64,000 nt of DNA from positions 9,886 to 73,885 of the forward strand of contig JAZNIJ010000239.1 of NCBI GenBank assembly GCA_045577455.1, in the 5' to 3' direction. The notes under the pieces are model-generated. The model was given only the letters and a program-made list of their open reading frames with translations, searched no databases and was not told the DNA's origin. A program made the translations under genes and the position numbers. Of the stretch, positions 41,313-49,884 are shown piece after piece; within the stretch, counting starts at the first letter, position 1, and each line of letters starts with the position of its first letter. The DNA is from SIG653 sp045577455. GTDB taxonomy: Bacteria; Bacillota; Clostridia; Oscillospirales; CAG-382.

Positions 41313-42695
41313 ATGGGACTTATTAAAGCATTTTTTGGTTCTATGGGCGGAACGCCTGCGGACCAATGGAAAGAGTTTTTCTATTGTGACTCACTGGAAA
41401 ACGATACATTGGTTGTTAAAGGTAAGAAACAGGTTTCAGGAAGGTCTTCAAACACTAAAGGTCACGACAATGTTATTTCCAACGGTTCGGGAATATCTGT
41501 TGCCGATGGTCAATGTATGATTATTGTTGAACAGGGAAAAGTTGTTGAGCTTTGCGCAGAACCTGGGGAATACACCTTTGATAAGTCAACAGAACCAAGT
41601 ATTTTTTACGGCGGTTTTGGAAAAGGTATCATTGATACATTTAAAACATTTGGAAAGCGTTTTACCTATGGTGGAGATACAGGTAAGGACCAGAGAGTTT
41701 ATTATTTCAACACAAAAGAAATTATGGATAATAAATTCGGAACTGCCAACCCAATACCTTTCCGTGTTGTAGATTCAAGATTAGGGCTTGATATAGATGT
41801 TTCTGTTCGTTGCAGCGGCGTGTATTCTTTTAAAATCACAGACCCAATTTTGTTTTATACAAATATATGCGGTAATGTTGAGGAAGAATATAAAAAATCT
41901 GAGATAGAATCTCAGATGAAACAGGAATTCGTTAGTGCATTACATCCTTCTTTTGGACATCTGTCATCTCTTGAAATTCGTCCAAGTCAGCTTCCTGCAT
42001 ATAATGTTCAACTTTCAGACGCTCTTAAAACTGCGCTTGAGGAAAAATGGCAGAAATTTAGAGGTATTTCTGTTTGGAGCGTTGCTCTCAGCTCTGTAAC
42101 CCTTCCAGAAGAAGATGCCGAGCTTATCAAAAAAACTCAGCACGCTGCTGTTATGCGTGATCCAACAATGGGAGCTGCAACGCTTGTTTCTGCTCAGGCA
42201 GAGGCAATGAAAATGGCAGCTGCAAATGAAGGTGGCGCAATGACGGGCTTTATGGGTATGGGAATGGCAATGAATTCAGGCGGAATGAACCCTCAAGGGC
42301 TTTATGCAATGGGACAGCAGAACCAACAGCAAGCAACACGGGTTGCGTCAAATACTTGGAAATGTACTTGCGGTGCAAATGTAAGTGGAAAATTCTGCCC
42401 CGAGTGTGGAAATAAAAAGACGGAAGAAAACGGCTGGAAATGTACTTGCGGTAAAGTTAATACAGGTAAATTCTGTTCAGAGTGTGGCGGAAAGAAACCT
42501 GAAGAGAATGGTTGGAAATGCTCTTGCGGAAGTATAAATATGGGCAAATTCTGTCAGAATTGTGGTAGTAAAAAGCCATCGGATGCTACTTTGTATATTT
42601 GCGATAAATGTGGGTGGAAGCCCGAAGACCCGAAAAATCCTCCTAAATTCTGCCCGGAATGCGGAGATATTTTCAACGATAATGATACTAAATAA
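41313..42695 (+). CDS. SPFH-domain protein with four C-terminal zinc ribbons (YdjI-like)
   Basis: 460 residues. N-terminal SPFH/virion-core domain of the YdjI type (about 1-310: MGLIKAFFGSMGGTPADQWK, VVEQGKVVELCAEPGEYTFD, FGTANPIPFRVVDSRLG). A Gly/Met/Gln-rich linker leads to three near-identical zinc ribbons (WKCTCGANVSGKFCPECG, WKCTCGKVNTGKFCSECG, WKCSCGSINMGKFCQNCG) and a fourth rubredoxin-like one (YICDKCGWKPEDPKNPPKFC). Start at 41313 follows CAGGAGG; an upstream in-frame start lacks one. SPFH proteins scaffold membrane microdomains. The next two genes encode the usual partners of this family. Confidence 0.9.
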   Translation: MGLIKAFFGSMGGTPADQWKEFFYCDSLENDTLVVKGKKQVSGRSSNTKGHDNVISNGSGISVADGQCMIIVEQGKVVELCAEPGEYTFDKSTEPSIFYGGFGKGIIDTFKTFGKRFTYGGDTGKDQRVYYFNTKEIMDNKFGTANPIPFRVVDSRLGLDIDVSVRCSGVYSFKITDPILFYTNICGNVEEEYKKSEIESQMKQEFVSALHPSFGHLSSLEIRPSQLPAYNVQLSDALKTALEEKWQKFRGISVWSVALSSVTLPEEDAELIKKTQHAAVMRDPTMGAATLVSAQAEAMKMAAANEGGAMTGFMGMGMAMNSGGMNPQGLYAMGQQNQQQATRVASNTWKCTCGANVSGKFCPECGNKKTEENGWKCTCGKVNTGKFCSECGGKKPEENGWKCSCGSINMGKFCQNCGSKKPSDATLYICDKCGWKPEDPKNPPKFCPECGDIFNDNDTK

Positions 42696-42727
42696 TTGTT
42701 TTTAAATATATCTCAGCTTTGAGGTAT

Positions 42728-42769
42728 AACGGGCAAAGGTCATATTTTTGTGTTTCTTTGCCCGTTTTT
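42728..42769 (+). terminator. Terminator after the SPFH gene
   Basis: AACGGGCAAAG (42728-42738) pairs with CTTTGCCCGTT (42756-42766), 11-base stem followed by TTT and AT-rich DNA. It separates the SPFH gene from its probable partners, so those may depend on read-through or their own promoter. Confidence 0.8.
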
Positions 42770-42811
42770 ATAATTTTTAATTTAGAAAAATTTTCGTAGA
42801 GAGGTTTTGAT

Positions 42812-43900
42812 ATGTCAGAAATTCTCGAATATAAATGTCCTTGTTGTGGCGGTGCTATAGAATTTAATAGCGTGGTTCAAAAAATGAAATGCCCTTATTG
42901 CGATTCAGAGTTTGAAATGGATTCTCTTAAGGCATATGACGATGTTTTGAAAAAAGAATCAGAAGTTGAAGATAGTGCAGAGTGGGATTTATCAAACAAA
43001 GATGCTTTTTCCGAAGACGAAAACATCAATACATACGTTTGTAAATCATGTGGTGGCGAGCTAATAACCGAAAGTACAATTGTTGCAACAAATTGCCCAT
43101 ACTGCGATAACCCGATTGTTCTTGCTCAGCGTGTTGCGGGAGACCTTAAGCCAGACTATGTTATTCCTTTTAAGCTCACTAAAGAAGATGCAAAAAAGGC
43201 GTTACGAGAACATCTTAAAGGAAAACACCTTCTTCCTAAGGTATTTAAGGATGAAAATCATATTGATGAAATTAAAAGTTTGTATGTGCCTTTTTGGTTA
43301 TTTGATGCAGATGTTAAGGCAAATGCCCGCTATAAAGCATCAAGGGTCAGAACATGGTCAACCGGAGATTACCGTTATACTGAAACAACCTATTACTCTT
43401 TATTAAGAGAAGGTGAAATGGGATTTGAACGCATCCCCGTTGATGGTTCTGAGAAAATGCCAGATGATATTATGGAATCAATAGAGCCATACAATTTTTC
43501 AGAAGCGGTTGATTTTCAAACTGCATATCTTGCAGGATATCTTGCAAATAGATATGATGTAAGTGTTGAAGACAGTATATTAAGAGCAAATTCAAGAATG
43601 AAAAACAGCTCAGAAGAAAAATTGAGAGAAACCACAATGGGATATACAACGGTAACAGCGGAACGAAACAGTATTCAACTTTCAAACCAAAATAGCAAAT
43701 ACGCTCTTTACCCTGTGTGGATACTTAACACAACCTATCAGGGAAAAAAATATGTGTTTGCCATGAACGGACAAACAGGAAAATTTGTTGGCGACCTTCC
43801 TCTTGATAAAGGTGCTTATTGGCGTTGGCTGATTGGCTTGTTTGCAGGTTTGGGTGTTGTTGCAGTAGGTTTGGCAAAACTTTTAGCTGTACTTTTCTGA
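42812..43900 (+). CDS. Zinc-ribbon membrane protein (YdjG-like)
   Basis: 362 residues. Two N-terminal TFIIB-type zinc ribbons (CPCCGGAIEF...CPYC at about 9-33 and CKSCGGELIT...CPYC at about 76-101), a long soluble middle part (VIPFKLTKEDAKKALREHLK, LYVPFWLFDADVKANARYKA), and one membrane helix at the C-terminus (WLIGLFAGLGVVAVGLAKLL). Resembles YdjG of Bacillus, a membrane partner of PspA and YdjH; no enzyme activity is indicated. Ribosome site AGAGAGG. Followed 13 bases later by the TPM protein. Confidence 0.8.
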   Translation: MSEILEYKCPCCGGAIEFNSVVQKMKCPYCDSEFEMDSLKAYDDVLKKESEVEDSAEWDLSNKDAFSEDENINTYVCKSCGGELITESTIVATNCPYCDNPIVLAQRVAGDLKPDYVIPFKLTKEDAKKALREHLKGKHLLPKVFKDENHIDEIKSLYVPFWLFDADVKANARYKASRVRTWSTGDYRYTETTYYSLLREGEMGFERIPVDGSEKMPDDIMESIEPYNFSEAVDFQTAYLAGYLANRYDVSVEDSILRANSRMKNSSEEKLRETTMGYTTVTAERNSIQLSNQNSKYALYPVWILNTTYQGKKYVFAMNGQTGKFVGDLPLDKGAYWRWLIGLFAGLGVVAVGLAKLLAVLF

Positions 43901-43913
43901 GTGGAGGTGTGAT

Positions 43914-44702
43914 ATGAAAACAAAATTATTATCTTTAGTTTTGTGTTTTTTTGCCCTTTTCTCATTTGCCTGCGTTGGTTCTGCCGAAAATGAATCAAAT
44001 ATAGACCGCATCAATGACCAAATGGGTGTTTTAACGGAAATCGAAGAAACTGTGCTTGCTGAATTGCTTGAAGAAAGCTACCAAAAATATGATATGCAGG
44101 TTATGCTCATTACAACGAAATCAACATCATATAGCATTTATAGCGAAGATAGTGCTTTTGCTGCTGCTAAATCTCAGGCAGAGCTTTTCTATATGAATAC
44201 TAATGGATTGAGTTCAAACCAAAATGGCGTTGTCCTTGTTTATTATGAGTTCAAAGGATATCGCGGACTTTATATAGCCCCATTCGGTGAGCTTAGTGAC
44301 ATTTATACAGAAAGCAAAACTGACAGCGTTTTAGACGATATAGAGGATTATTTCAAAAGAGGGTCAACAGAGCCATACAAAGGTTTTGAAAAATTTATCT
44401 TTAGTAACGAAAAAGTTTGGGAAAAGCGAGATACTCCATCACCCCTTACAATAGTTATTGCTCTCGGTATAGCTATGGTTATTGCTTTTATCATTGTAAG
44501 TAGTATGAAAGCAAAGCTGAAAACCGTAAAAAGTCAGCCGTACGCAAACGAATATCTTAAAAATGATTCTTTTAAGTTGGTTAATTCAAGAGATATCTTT
44601 CTCTATAGAAGCATCACCCGAGTTAAAATAAACCGAAACAATGGTTCGGGAGGGAGCAGAAGCAGTGGCGGAAGCAGGGGTGGCGGTGGCAGGAGCTTGT
44701 AA
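43914..44702 (+). CDS. TPM-domain membrane protein (YdjH-like)
   Basis: 262 residues. Signal peptide (LLSLVLCFFALFSFACVGSA), TPM domain outside the membrane (about 30-165: INDQMGVLTEIEETVLAELL, NGVVLVYYEFKGYRGLYIAP), one membrane helix (about 178-198, LTIVIALGIAMVIAFIIV), and a cytoplasmic tail ending in a Gly/Ser/Arg-rich run (SGGSRGGGGRSL), as is typical of TPM/YgcG proteins. Ribosome site GGAGGTG. Forms a gene pair with the zinc-ribbon protein. Confidence 0.88.
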   Translation: MKTKLLSLVLCFFALFSFACVGSAENESNIDRINDQMGVLTEIEETVLAELLEESYQKYDMQVMLITTKSTSYSIYSEDSAFAAAKSQAELFYMNTNGLSSNQNGVVLVYYEFKGYRGLYIAPFGELSDIYTESKTDSVLDDIEDYFKRGSTEPYKGFEKFIFSNEKVWEKRDTPSPLTIVIALGIAMVIAFIIVSSMKAKLKTVKSQPYANEYLKNDSFKLVNSRDIFLYRSITRVKINRNNGSGGSRSSGGSRGGGGRSL

Positions 44703-44811
44703 TATATCAACATCCTGTTTCGTTTTAATTGATGTTTTTATCGTTATAAAGTTGTAATTATATTAAATTTACATAAAGTGTATCTATCTGAAATAAAAAA
44801 TATCAATTAAG

Positions 44812-44844
44812 TAACAGAGACTATAATGGTCTCTGTTATTTTTT
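44812..44844 (+). terminator. Terminator after the TPM gene
   Basis: TAACAGAGAC (44812-44821) pairs with GTCTCTGTTA (44829-44838), followed by six T residues. It lies about 110 bases after the stop codon. Confidence 0.9.
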
Positions 44845-44889
44845 CAAAACAATTAAGTGTAAAATAATAAAAAAATTTTTCAAAAACTA

Positions 44890-44918
44890 TGGAAATTTCT
44901 AAAAAAATATAGTATAAT
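44890..44918 (+). promoter_or_regulatory. Probable secA promoter
   Basis: -10 TATAAT (44913-44918) with a weak -35 TGGAAA (44890-44895) at 17 bases. Predicted start near 44925, about 80 bases before the secA ATG. Confidence 0.5.
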
Positions 44919-45004
44919 ACAATTTGACATAGATTGACTTGGCGAAGTTTATTATTTGTACAATTAAGAAAGGGCAGAGAGGGAGCATTCCTTCCACTGT
45001 GATT

Positions 45005-47758
45005 ATGGGTTTATTCAGCAAATTATTTGGAACATATAGCGATAGACAAGTAAAAAAAGTAGAGAAAATAGCAAATGAAATAGAGGCACTGGCAGATAAG
45101 TATTATGCTATGAATGATAGTGAATTAAAATCCCAAACAGGGATATTGAAAGACAGACTTTCAAAGGGAGAAACTCTTGATGATATTCTTCCTGATGCTT
45201 TTGCTGTTGTTAGAGAGGCATCAACAAGAGTTTTGGGAAAACGACATTATCATGTTCAGCTCATCGGCGGTATTATCATTCATCAGGGCAGAATTGCTGA
45301 AATGAAAACCGGTGAAGGTAAAACTCTTATGGCAACCCTTCCTGCATATTTGAATGCTTTGTCAGGAAAGGGTGTTCATGTTGTTACTGTAAACGAATAC
45401 CTCGCAAGGCGTGATAGCGAATGGATGGGAAATATTTACAGATTTTTAGGTCTCACTGTTGGTCTTGTTGTTCATGCAACTCCCCCGGCTGAAAAGAGAA
45501 ACGCATATAACTCTGATATAACATATGGAACAAACAGCGAATTTGGTTTTGATTATCTGAGAGACAATATGGTTGTCTATAAGAAAAATATGGTTCAAAG
45601 AGGCCACAATTTTGCTATTGTAGACGAAGTTGACTCTGTTCTTATAGACGAAGCAAGAACTCCTCTTATAATTTCAGGTCCATCTGATGACAGTTCCCCT
45701 TTGTATGCAAAGGCAGATGATTTTGTGAGAGGCCTTAAAGCGCTTGTTATAAAGGAAATAGATGCAAAAGAATCTCAGGAAGATGTTGCAGAAGATTATA
45801 TTGTTGATGAAAAAGCAAGAACTGCTGTTCTCACAACAAATGGTGTAAAAAAAGCAGAGAGATTTTTTGGTATAGAAAATCTTGGTGATATTGAAAACAA
45901 TGATATAATGCACTATATAAATAACGCTTTGAGAGCCAGAGGCGTTATGAAAAATGAGGTTGACTATATCGTTAAAGACGGTCAGGTTCTCATTGTTGAT
46001 TCTTTCACAGGAAGAATAATGCACGGAAGAAGATATTCAAACGGCTTACATCAGGCAATAGAGGCAAAAGAAGGCGTTAAGGTTGAAAAAGAAAACAAAA
46101 CTCAGGCAACAATAACCTATCAGAATTTTTTCAGACTTTATACAAAGCTCTCAGGTATGACAGGTACTGCGCTTACTGAAGAAAATGAATTCCGTGAGAT
46201 TTATGCCCTTGATGTTGTTGAAGTTCCAACAAATAGACCTATGATTCGTAAAGACCATAATGATGTTGTTTATACAACCGTTGTGGGAAAATATAACGCA
46301 ATAATTGAGCAGATAAAAGAGTGTCATGAAAAAGGACAGCCAGTTCTTGTTGGTACTGTATCAATTGATAAATCTGAACTTTTATCAAAGATTTTAACTA
46401 AAAACGGCATAAAACATAATGTTCTCAATGCTAAATATCATGAGAGAGAAGCAGAAATAATTGCTCAGGCGGGAAAATTCGGTGCTGTTACAATTTCCAC
46501 CAATATGGCAGGTAGAGGAACGGATATTATGCTTGGGGGTAATGCTGAATTCCTTGCAAAAAACAAGCTCCGTTCTGAAGGTTATGATGAGGCAATGATA
46601 TATGAAGCAACCAGCTTTGGTGAAACGGAAGATGCAGAAATTCTTGCTTCAAGAGAAAAATTTAAAGCATATCATGATGCCTTTCAAAGTGAGATAAGCT
46701 CGGAAGCAGAAAAGGTAAGAAATGCAGGCGGATTGTTTATATTGGGCACAGAAAGACACGAGAGCAGACGTATTGATAATCAGCTTCGTGGCCGTGCAGG
46801 TAGACAGGGAGACCCTGGAGAGAGTAGATTCTTTATCTCTCTTGAAGATGACCTTATGAGGTTGTTTGGCGGAGAAAGATTGATTTCCATGGTTGAAAGA
46901 TTCAATATTCCTGCTGACCAGGCAATTGATGCAAAGCTCGTTTCAAGTAGCATAGAATCAGCTCAGAAGCGTCTTGAAGGAACAAACTTCCAAAGAAGAA
47001 AGCATGTTCTGGAATATGACGATGTTATGAATCAGCAACGCGAAATTATATATAGCCAGCGTAGAAGTGTTCTTGATGATGCTGATATGACTGATAAAAT
47101 CAAGAATATGATTCATGAAACAATCATTGCAGTTCTTGATAGCTATGCATCTGCTGATGTTCCAGACGAATGGAATTTTGACGGCATAAGAAACGCTTTC
47201 AGGGGTATAATTACAACCGACGAAGATTTCAGATATACTCCTGATGAGCTTAACGAGATAACAAGGCAGAAGCTGGAAGATGAGCTTATTGAAAGAGCAG
47301 ACAAGAAGTTTGCAGAGCAGGAGGAGCTTTTCACTCCTGAAATATTCAAGGAAGCACAGCGCGCTATCCTTCTCAGAACCGTTGATAAGCATTGGGTTGA
47401 GCATATTGATGCTATGGATGACTTGATTTCAGGAATAAACCTTTATGCGTATGCTCAGCGTAGCCCTATAAATGAATATAAAATTCAGGGCGCAGATATG
47501 TTCGATGCGATGATAGAATCTATTCGTGAGGGTACTGTAAGAGGTGTTCTTACTGTGAAACCTGTTCAGCGTGTTGAGAGAAAGCAGGTAATGACAGCTG
47601 CAAATACTTCTTTGAAAGGTCAAGAGCCACAAAAGAAGGTTACAGTTACAAAAACAGGAGTAAAAAAAGTTGGGCCAAATGATTCTTGCCCATGCGGTAG
47701 CGGTAAGAAGTTTAAAAAATGTTGTGGCTCTGTTATGGCAAACTCCGAAGATAAATAA
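45005..47758 (+). CDS. secA: Protein translocase ATPase SecA
   Basis: 917-residue motor that drives preproteins through SecYEG. NBD1 Walker A MKTGEGKTLM, DEAD-like VDEVDSVLIDEARTPL, preprotein cross-linking domain, NBD2 with ISTNMAGRGTDIMLGG and RGRAGRQGDPG, helical scaffold, and a C-terminal zinc/SecB-type motif CPCGSGKKFKKCC. The ATG at 45005 (MGLFSKLFGTYSDRQVK) is chosen because it matches the family N-terminus, though its ribosome site is poor; TTG at 44939 would add 22 residues unlike the family. Confidence 0.96.
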   Translation: MGLFSKLFGTYSDRQVKKVEKIANEIEALADKYYAMNDSELKSQTGILKDRLSKGETLDDILPDAFAVVREASTRVLGKRHYHVQLIGGIIIHQGRIAEMKTGEGKTLMATLPAYLNALSGKGVHVVTVNEYLARRDSEWMGNIYRFLGLTVGLVVHATPPAEKRNAYNSDITYGTNSEFGFDYLRDNMVVYKKNMVQRGHNFAIVDEVDSVLIDEARTPLIISGPSDDSSPLYAKADDFVRGLKALVIKEIDAKESQEDVAEDYIVDEKARTAVLTTNGVKKAERFFGIENLGDIENNDIMHYINNALRARGVMKNEVDYIVKDGQVLIVDSFTGRIMHGRRYSNGLHQAIEAKEGVKVEKENKTQATITYQNFFRLYTKLSGMTGTALTEENEFREIYALDVVEVPTNRPMIRKDHNDVVYTTVVGKYNAIIEQIKECHEKGQPVLVGTVSIDKSELLSKILTKNGIKHNVLNAKYHEREAEIIAQAGKFGAVTISTNMAGRGTDIMLGGNAEFLAKNKLRSEGYDEAMIYEATSFGETEDAEILASREKFKAYHDAFQSEISSEAEKVRNAGGLFILGTERHESRRIDNQLRGRAGRQGDPGESRFFISLEDDLMRLFGGERLISMVERFNIPADQAIDAKLVSSSIESAQKRLEGTNFQRRKHVLEYDDVMNQQREIIYSQRRSVLDDADMTDKIKNMIHETIIAVLDSYASADVPDEWNFDGIRNAFRGIITTDEDFRYTPDELNEITRQKLEDELIERADKKFAEQEELFTPEIFKEAQRAILLRTVDKHWVEHIDAMDDLISGINLYAYAQRSPINEYKIQGADMFDAMIESIREGTVRGVLTVKPVQRVERKQVMTAANTSLKGQEPQKKVTVTKTGVKKVGPNDSCPCGSGKKFKKCCGSVMANSEDK

Positions 47759-47772
47759 AGTTTAACATAAAA

Positions 47773-47803
47773 CCGTTTTGGGACTTTTAGTGTCCCAAAA
47801 CGG
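47773..47803. other. Stable hairpin downstream of secA
   Basis: CCGTTTTGGGAC (47773-47784) pairs perfectly with GTCCCAAAACGG (47792-47803), 12-base stem, 7-base loop. No T run follows on the plus strand, so it is either a weak terminator or an mRNA end-stabilising structure. Confidence 0.7.
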
Positions 47804-47875
47804 GTAAAGGTGCATTTTTATTCATTTGAGAAAATCAGGTAGTATATTTAAAACAGGATTATAAACGGGGTTGTT

Positions 47876-48607
47876 ATGGGATTTGGACTTTTAGCTTTAG
47901 GATATATATTTCTTTGCTTCTATTCAACAGGGGCAGACCTTATTGGCTACATAGTTATGCTTGTGGCTATTCTCAAGCTATCTAAAAATATTGGGAAAGA
48001 ATTCAAAAAATGCGCAATTGCAATATTGATTCTTATTCCCGTTGGTTGCTTTAATCTTTTCGGCTTTGTTGATACTGTTTTTGAGCTCGGTATAATGAAG
48101 GAAGAGTATACAAAGGTTTCGTATGATGAAGAAACCTTGGAGGAGCTTGGAATTTCACTTTCCACATCATCTGAATCTGTTGATAACGGGGAAGGTACAG
48201 GGAATACCGAAAAAAAAGATGATATTATTGAATCTTCCAAAGAAGGTATAATTAAGTCATCATCAAAACGCAGTAAAGGTGCAAAAATAGCAGATGCCAT
48301 TTTCAATGCTTTTTTTATTTTTGGCTCTCTCTGTTTTCATTATTTCTTTTATCAGGCAATTATACCACTTTGTGAAAAAACAAGGGAGTTAAAAAGAAAG
48401 TCAAAGGCAAAACGTAATTCTGCAATAAATATTATCTTCTTTTCTCTGTGGGGTTTGATTACGGCAGGAGGAGCAAATTTGGCTCTCGTTACAGCAGTAA
48501 CTCTTGCACATTTTCTTGTGATAATACTGAATTTTATATATATTCACGGATGTTTTGTAACTTTCGCTTATGAAAGCGATGTAGAGGACGAAGAAGCGGA
48601 TGAATGA
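47876..48607 (+). CDS. Membrane protein of unknown function, paralogue 1
   Basis: 243 residues. Three N-terminal hydrophobic segments (GFGLLALGYIFLCF, ADLIGYIVMLVAILKL, AIAILILIPVGCFNLFGF), an acidic Ser/Thr/Glu-rich loop (about 80-140), then two to three more helices with the phrase LITAGGANLALV. No family recognised. It shares topology, an IGY motif and AGGAN with the next gene, which it overlaps by 8 bases, so the two are probably ancient duplicates that act as a pair. Confidence 0.7.
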   Translation: MGFGLLALGYIFLCFYSTGADLIGYIVMLVAILKLSKNIGKEFKKCAIAILILIPVGCFNLFGFVDTVFELGIMKEEYTKVSYDEETLEELGISLSTSSESVDNGEGTGNTEKKDDIIESSKEGIIKSSSKRSKGAKIADAIFNAFFIFGSLCFHYFFYQAIIPLCEKTRELKRKSKAKRNSAINIIFFSLWGLITAGGANLALVTAVTLAHFLVIILNFIYIHGCFVTFAYESDVEDEEADE

Positions 48608-49868
48608 AAAACTAAGCAAAAAAGAGTTTAAACTGAATTTTTTCGGATCACCTTTGTTGACGGTTGGTTTGATTTTTTTGTTCAATCCCTTGGTTGGACT
48701 TGTTGATTTTTTACCTGATTTTATTGGATATTTCTTTTTGATTGCCGCGTTGGATTTGCCAAAAAGACTCAACGGTGATATGGAATATGGAGTTAAACAG
48801 TTAAAATATCTGTGCGGTGTTTCCTTTTTGTTCTTTATTTTGATGTTCAATACATTTAAAATGGATTCATCTTGGAATTTAACCCTCACTTTTTCCTATA
48901 TGGCGTTAACTGTTATGCTTGGGCTTGGAGCTTGTAATAACATATTTAATGGCATAGACTATTTAACAGACCGTCATGGAAGTAGCGATATACCATCTGC
49001 ATATGAACCAAAATTTATAACGAGAGTCTATATTGTTGCAAAGGCATTGCTGGTTGTTATTCCCGAAATATTTGCTATTATAGAAGTTGATTCACAAAAT
49101 GACTTATCTCCCAATAATGATTATGCATCTATTTTAAGAATGGAAAAATACGTTGTTGTTTTTTGCTTTTTGGTTTCTTTGGTACTTGCCATTGTATGGC
49201 TCAGATATATATTCAGATTTAGAAAAGCTCTTAAAAAAGATGAAAAGCTAAATTCTGAGTTAAAGGAAATGTATCTTAACGATTATTCAAAAGACGGTAT
49301 TCCCGTTAAGTTTTTTGGGCTTTATGTTGGTAATGCTCTGATTCTCGTGTCCCATATTTTCGTTTATGATTTTGTTATAGATTCAGTTCATTTTCTACCA
49401 GAATTCCTTTCGGTTATTTTTTCTGCGCTTGGACTTGTTTTAATTAAAGATTATGTTAATTTAAAAGGCATATTTAAATATTTTTCCCTTGCAATTATAT
49501 TTCAGGGAGTAACTTTTATTTATAAAATGTTTTTTGTTGAGAATATCATACTTGAGCTATGGGATATAACAATGTGGCATTTAGTGATTGGAGCTTTTAT
49601 TGCACTTGGATATATAGTTTTCACTTATTTGTATTTTAGAAAAGTTCATCAGATAACATCAGATTCATACGAAAAAATATTCGGATGGAAATCCATGCAG
49701 GATTACCGCTTGGGCGAGGTATTCTTTTTTATTGGCTTGTCTGCGGGCGGTGCAAATATAATCTGTCCTATATGGAGACCAACATTTTCGGGAATTATGA
49801 TTTTAACCTTGTTTATTTCTGTATATCATTATTCTAAGTTATATACAAGGTTTGATATTAACAAATGA
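48600..49868 (+). CDS. Membrane protein of unknown function, paralogue 2
   Basis: 422 residues with about 10-11 hydrophobic segments (LLTVGLIFLFNPLVGLVDFL, PDFIGYFFLIAALDL, VVVFCFLVSLVLAIVWL). PDFIGYFF and FIGLSAGGANII recall the preceding, shorter protein. No transporter family motif is evident. The ATG overlaps the upstream stop by 8 bases, implying coupled translation. asnB begins 16 bases downstream, so the pair is likely in one transcript with it. Confidence 0.75.
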   Translation: MNEKLSKKEFKLNFFGSPLLTVGLIFLFNPLVGLVDFLPDFIGYFFLIAALDLPKRLNGDMEYGVKQLKYLCGVSFLFFILMFNTFKMDSSWNLTLTFSYMALTVMLGLGACNNIFNGIDYLTDRHGSSDIPSAYEPKFITRVYIVAKALLVVIPEIFAIIEVDSQNDLSPNNDYASILRMEKYVVVFCFLVSLVLAIVWLRYIFRFRKALKKDEKLNSELKEMYLNDYSKDGIPVKFFGLYVGNALILVSHIFVYDFVIDSVHFLPEFLSVIFSALGLVLIKDYVNLKGIFKYFSLAIIFQGVTFIYKMFFVENIILELWDITMWHLVIGAFIALGYIVFTYLYFRKVHQITSDSYEKIFGWKSMQDYRLGEVFFFIGLSAGGANIICPIWRPTFSGIMILTLFISVYHYSKLYTRFDINK

Positions 49869-49884
49869 AAAGGAATTTAAAATA

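Larger units (their letters stand above)
44703..45004. other. Intergenic region and secA leader
   Basis: No gene. Contains a strong terminator (44812-44844) and the probable secA promoter (44890-44918). A purine-rich GGGCAGAGAGGGAGC at 44972-44986 lies 19 or more bases from the secA ATG. Confidence 0.6.
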
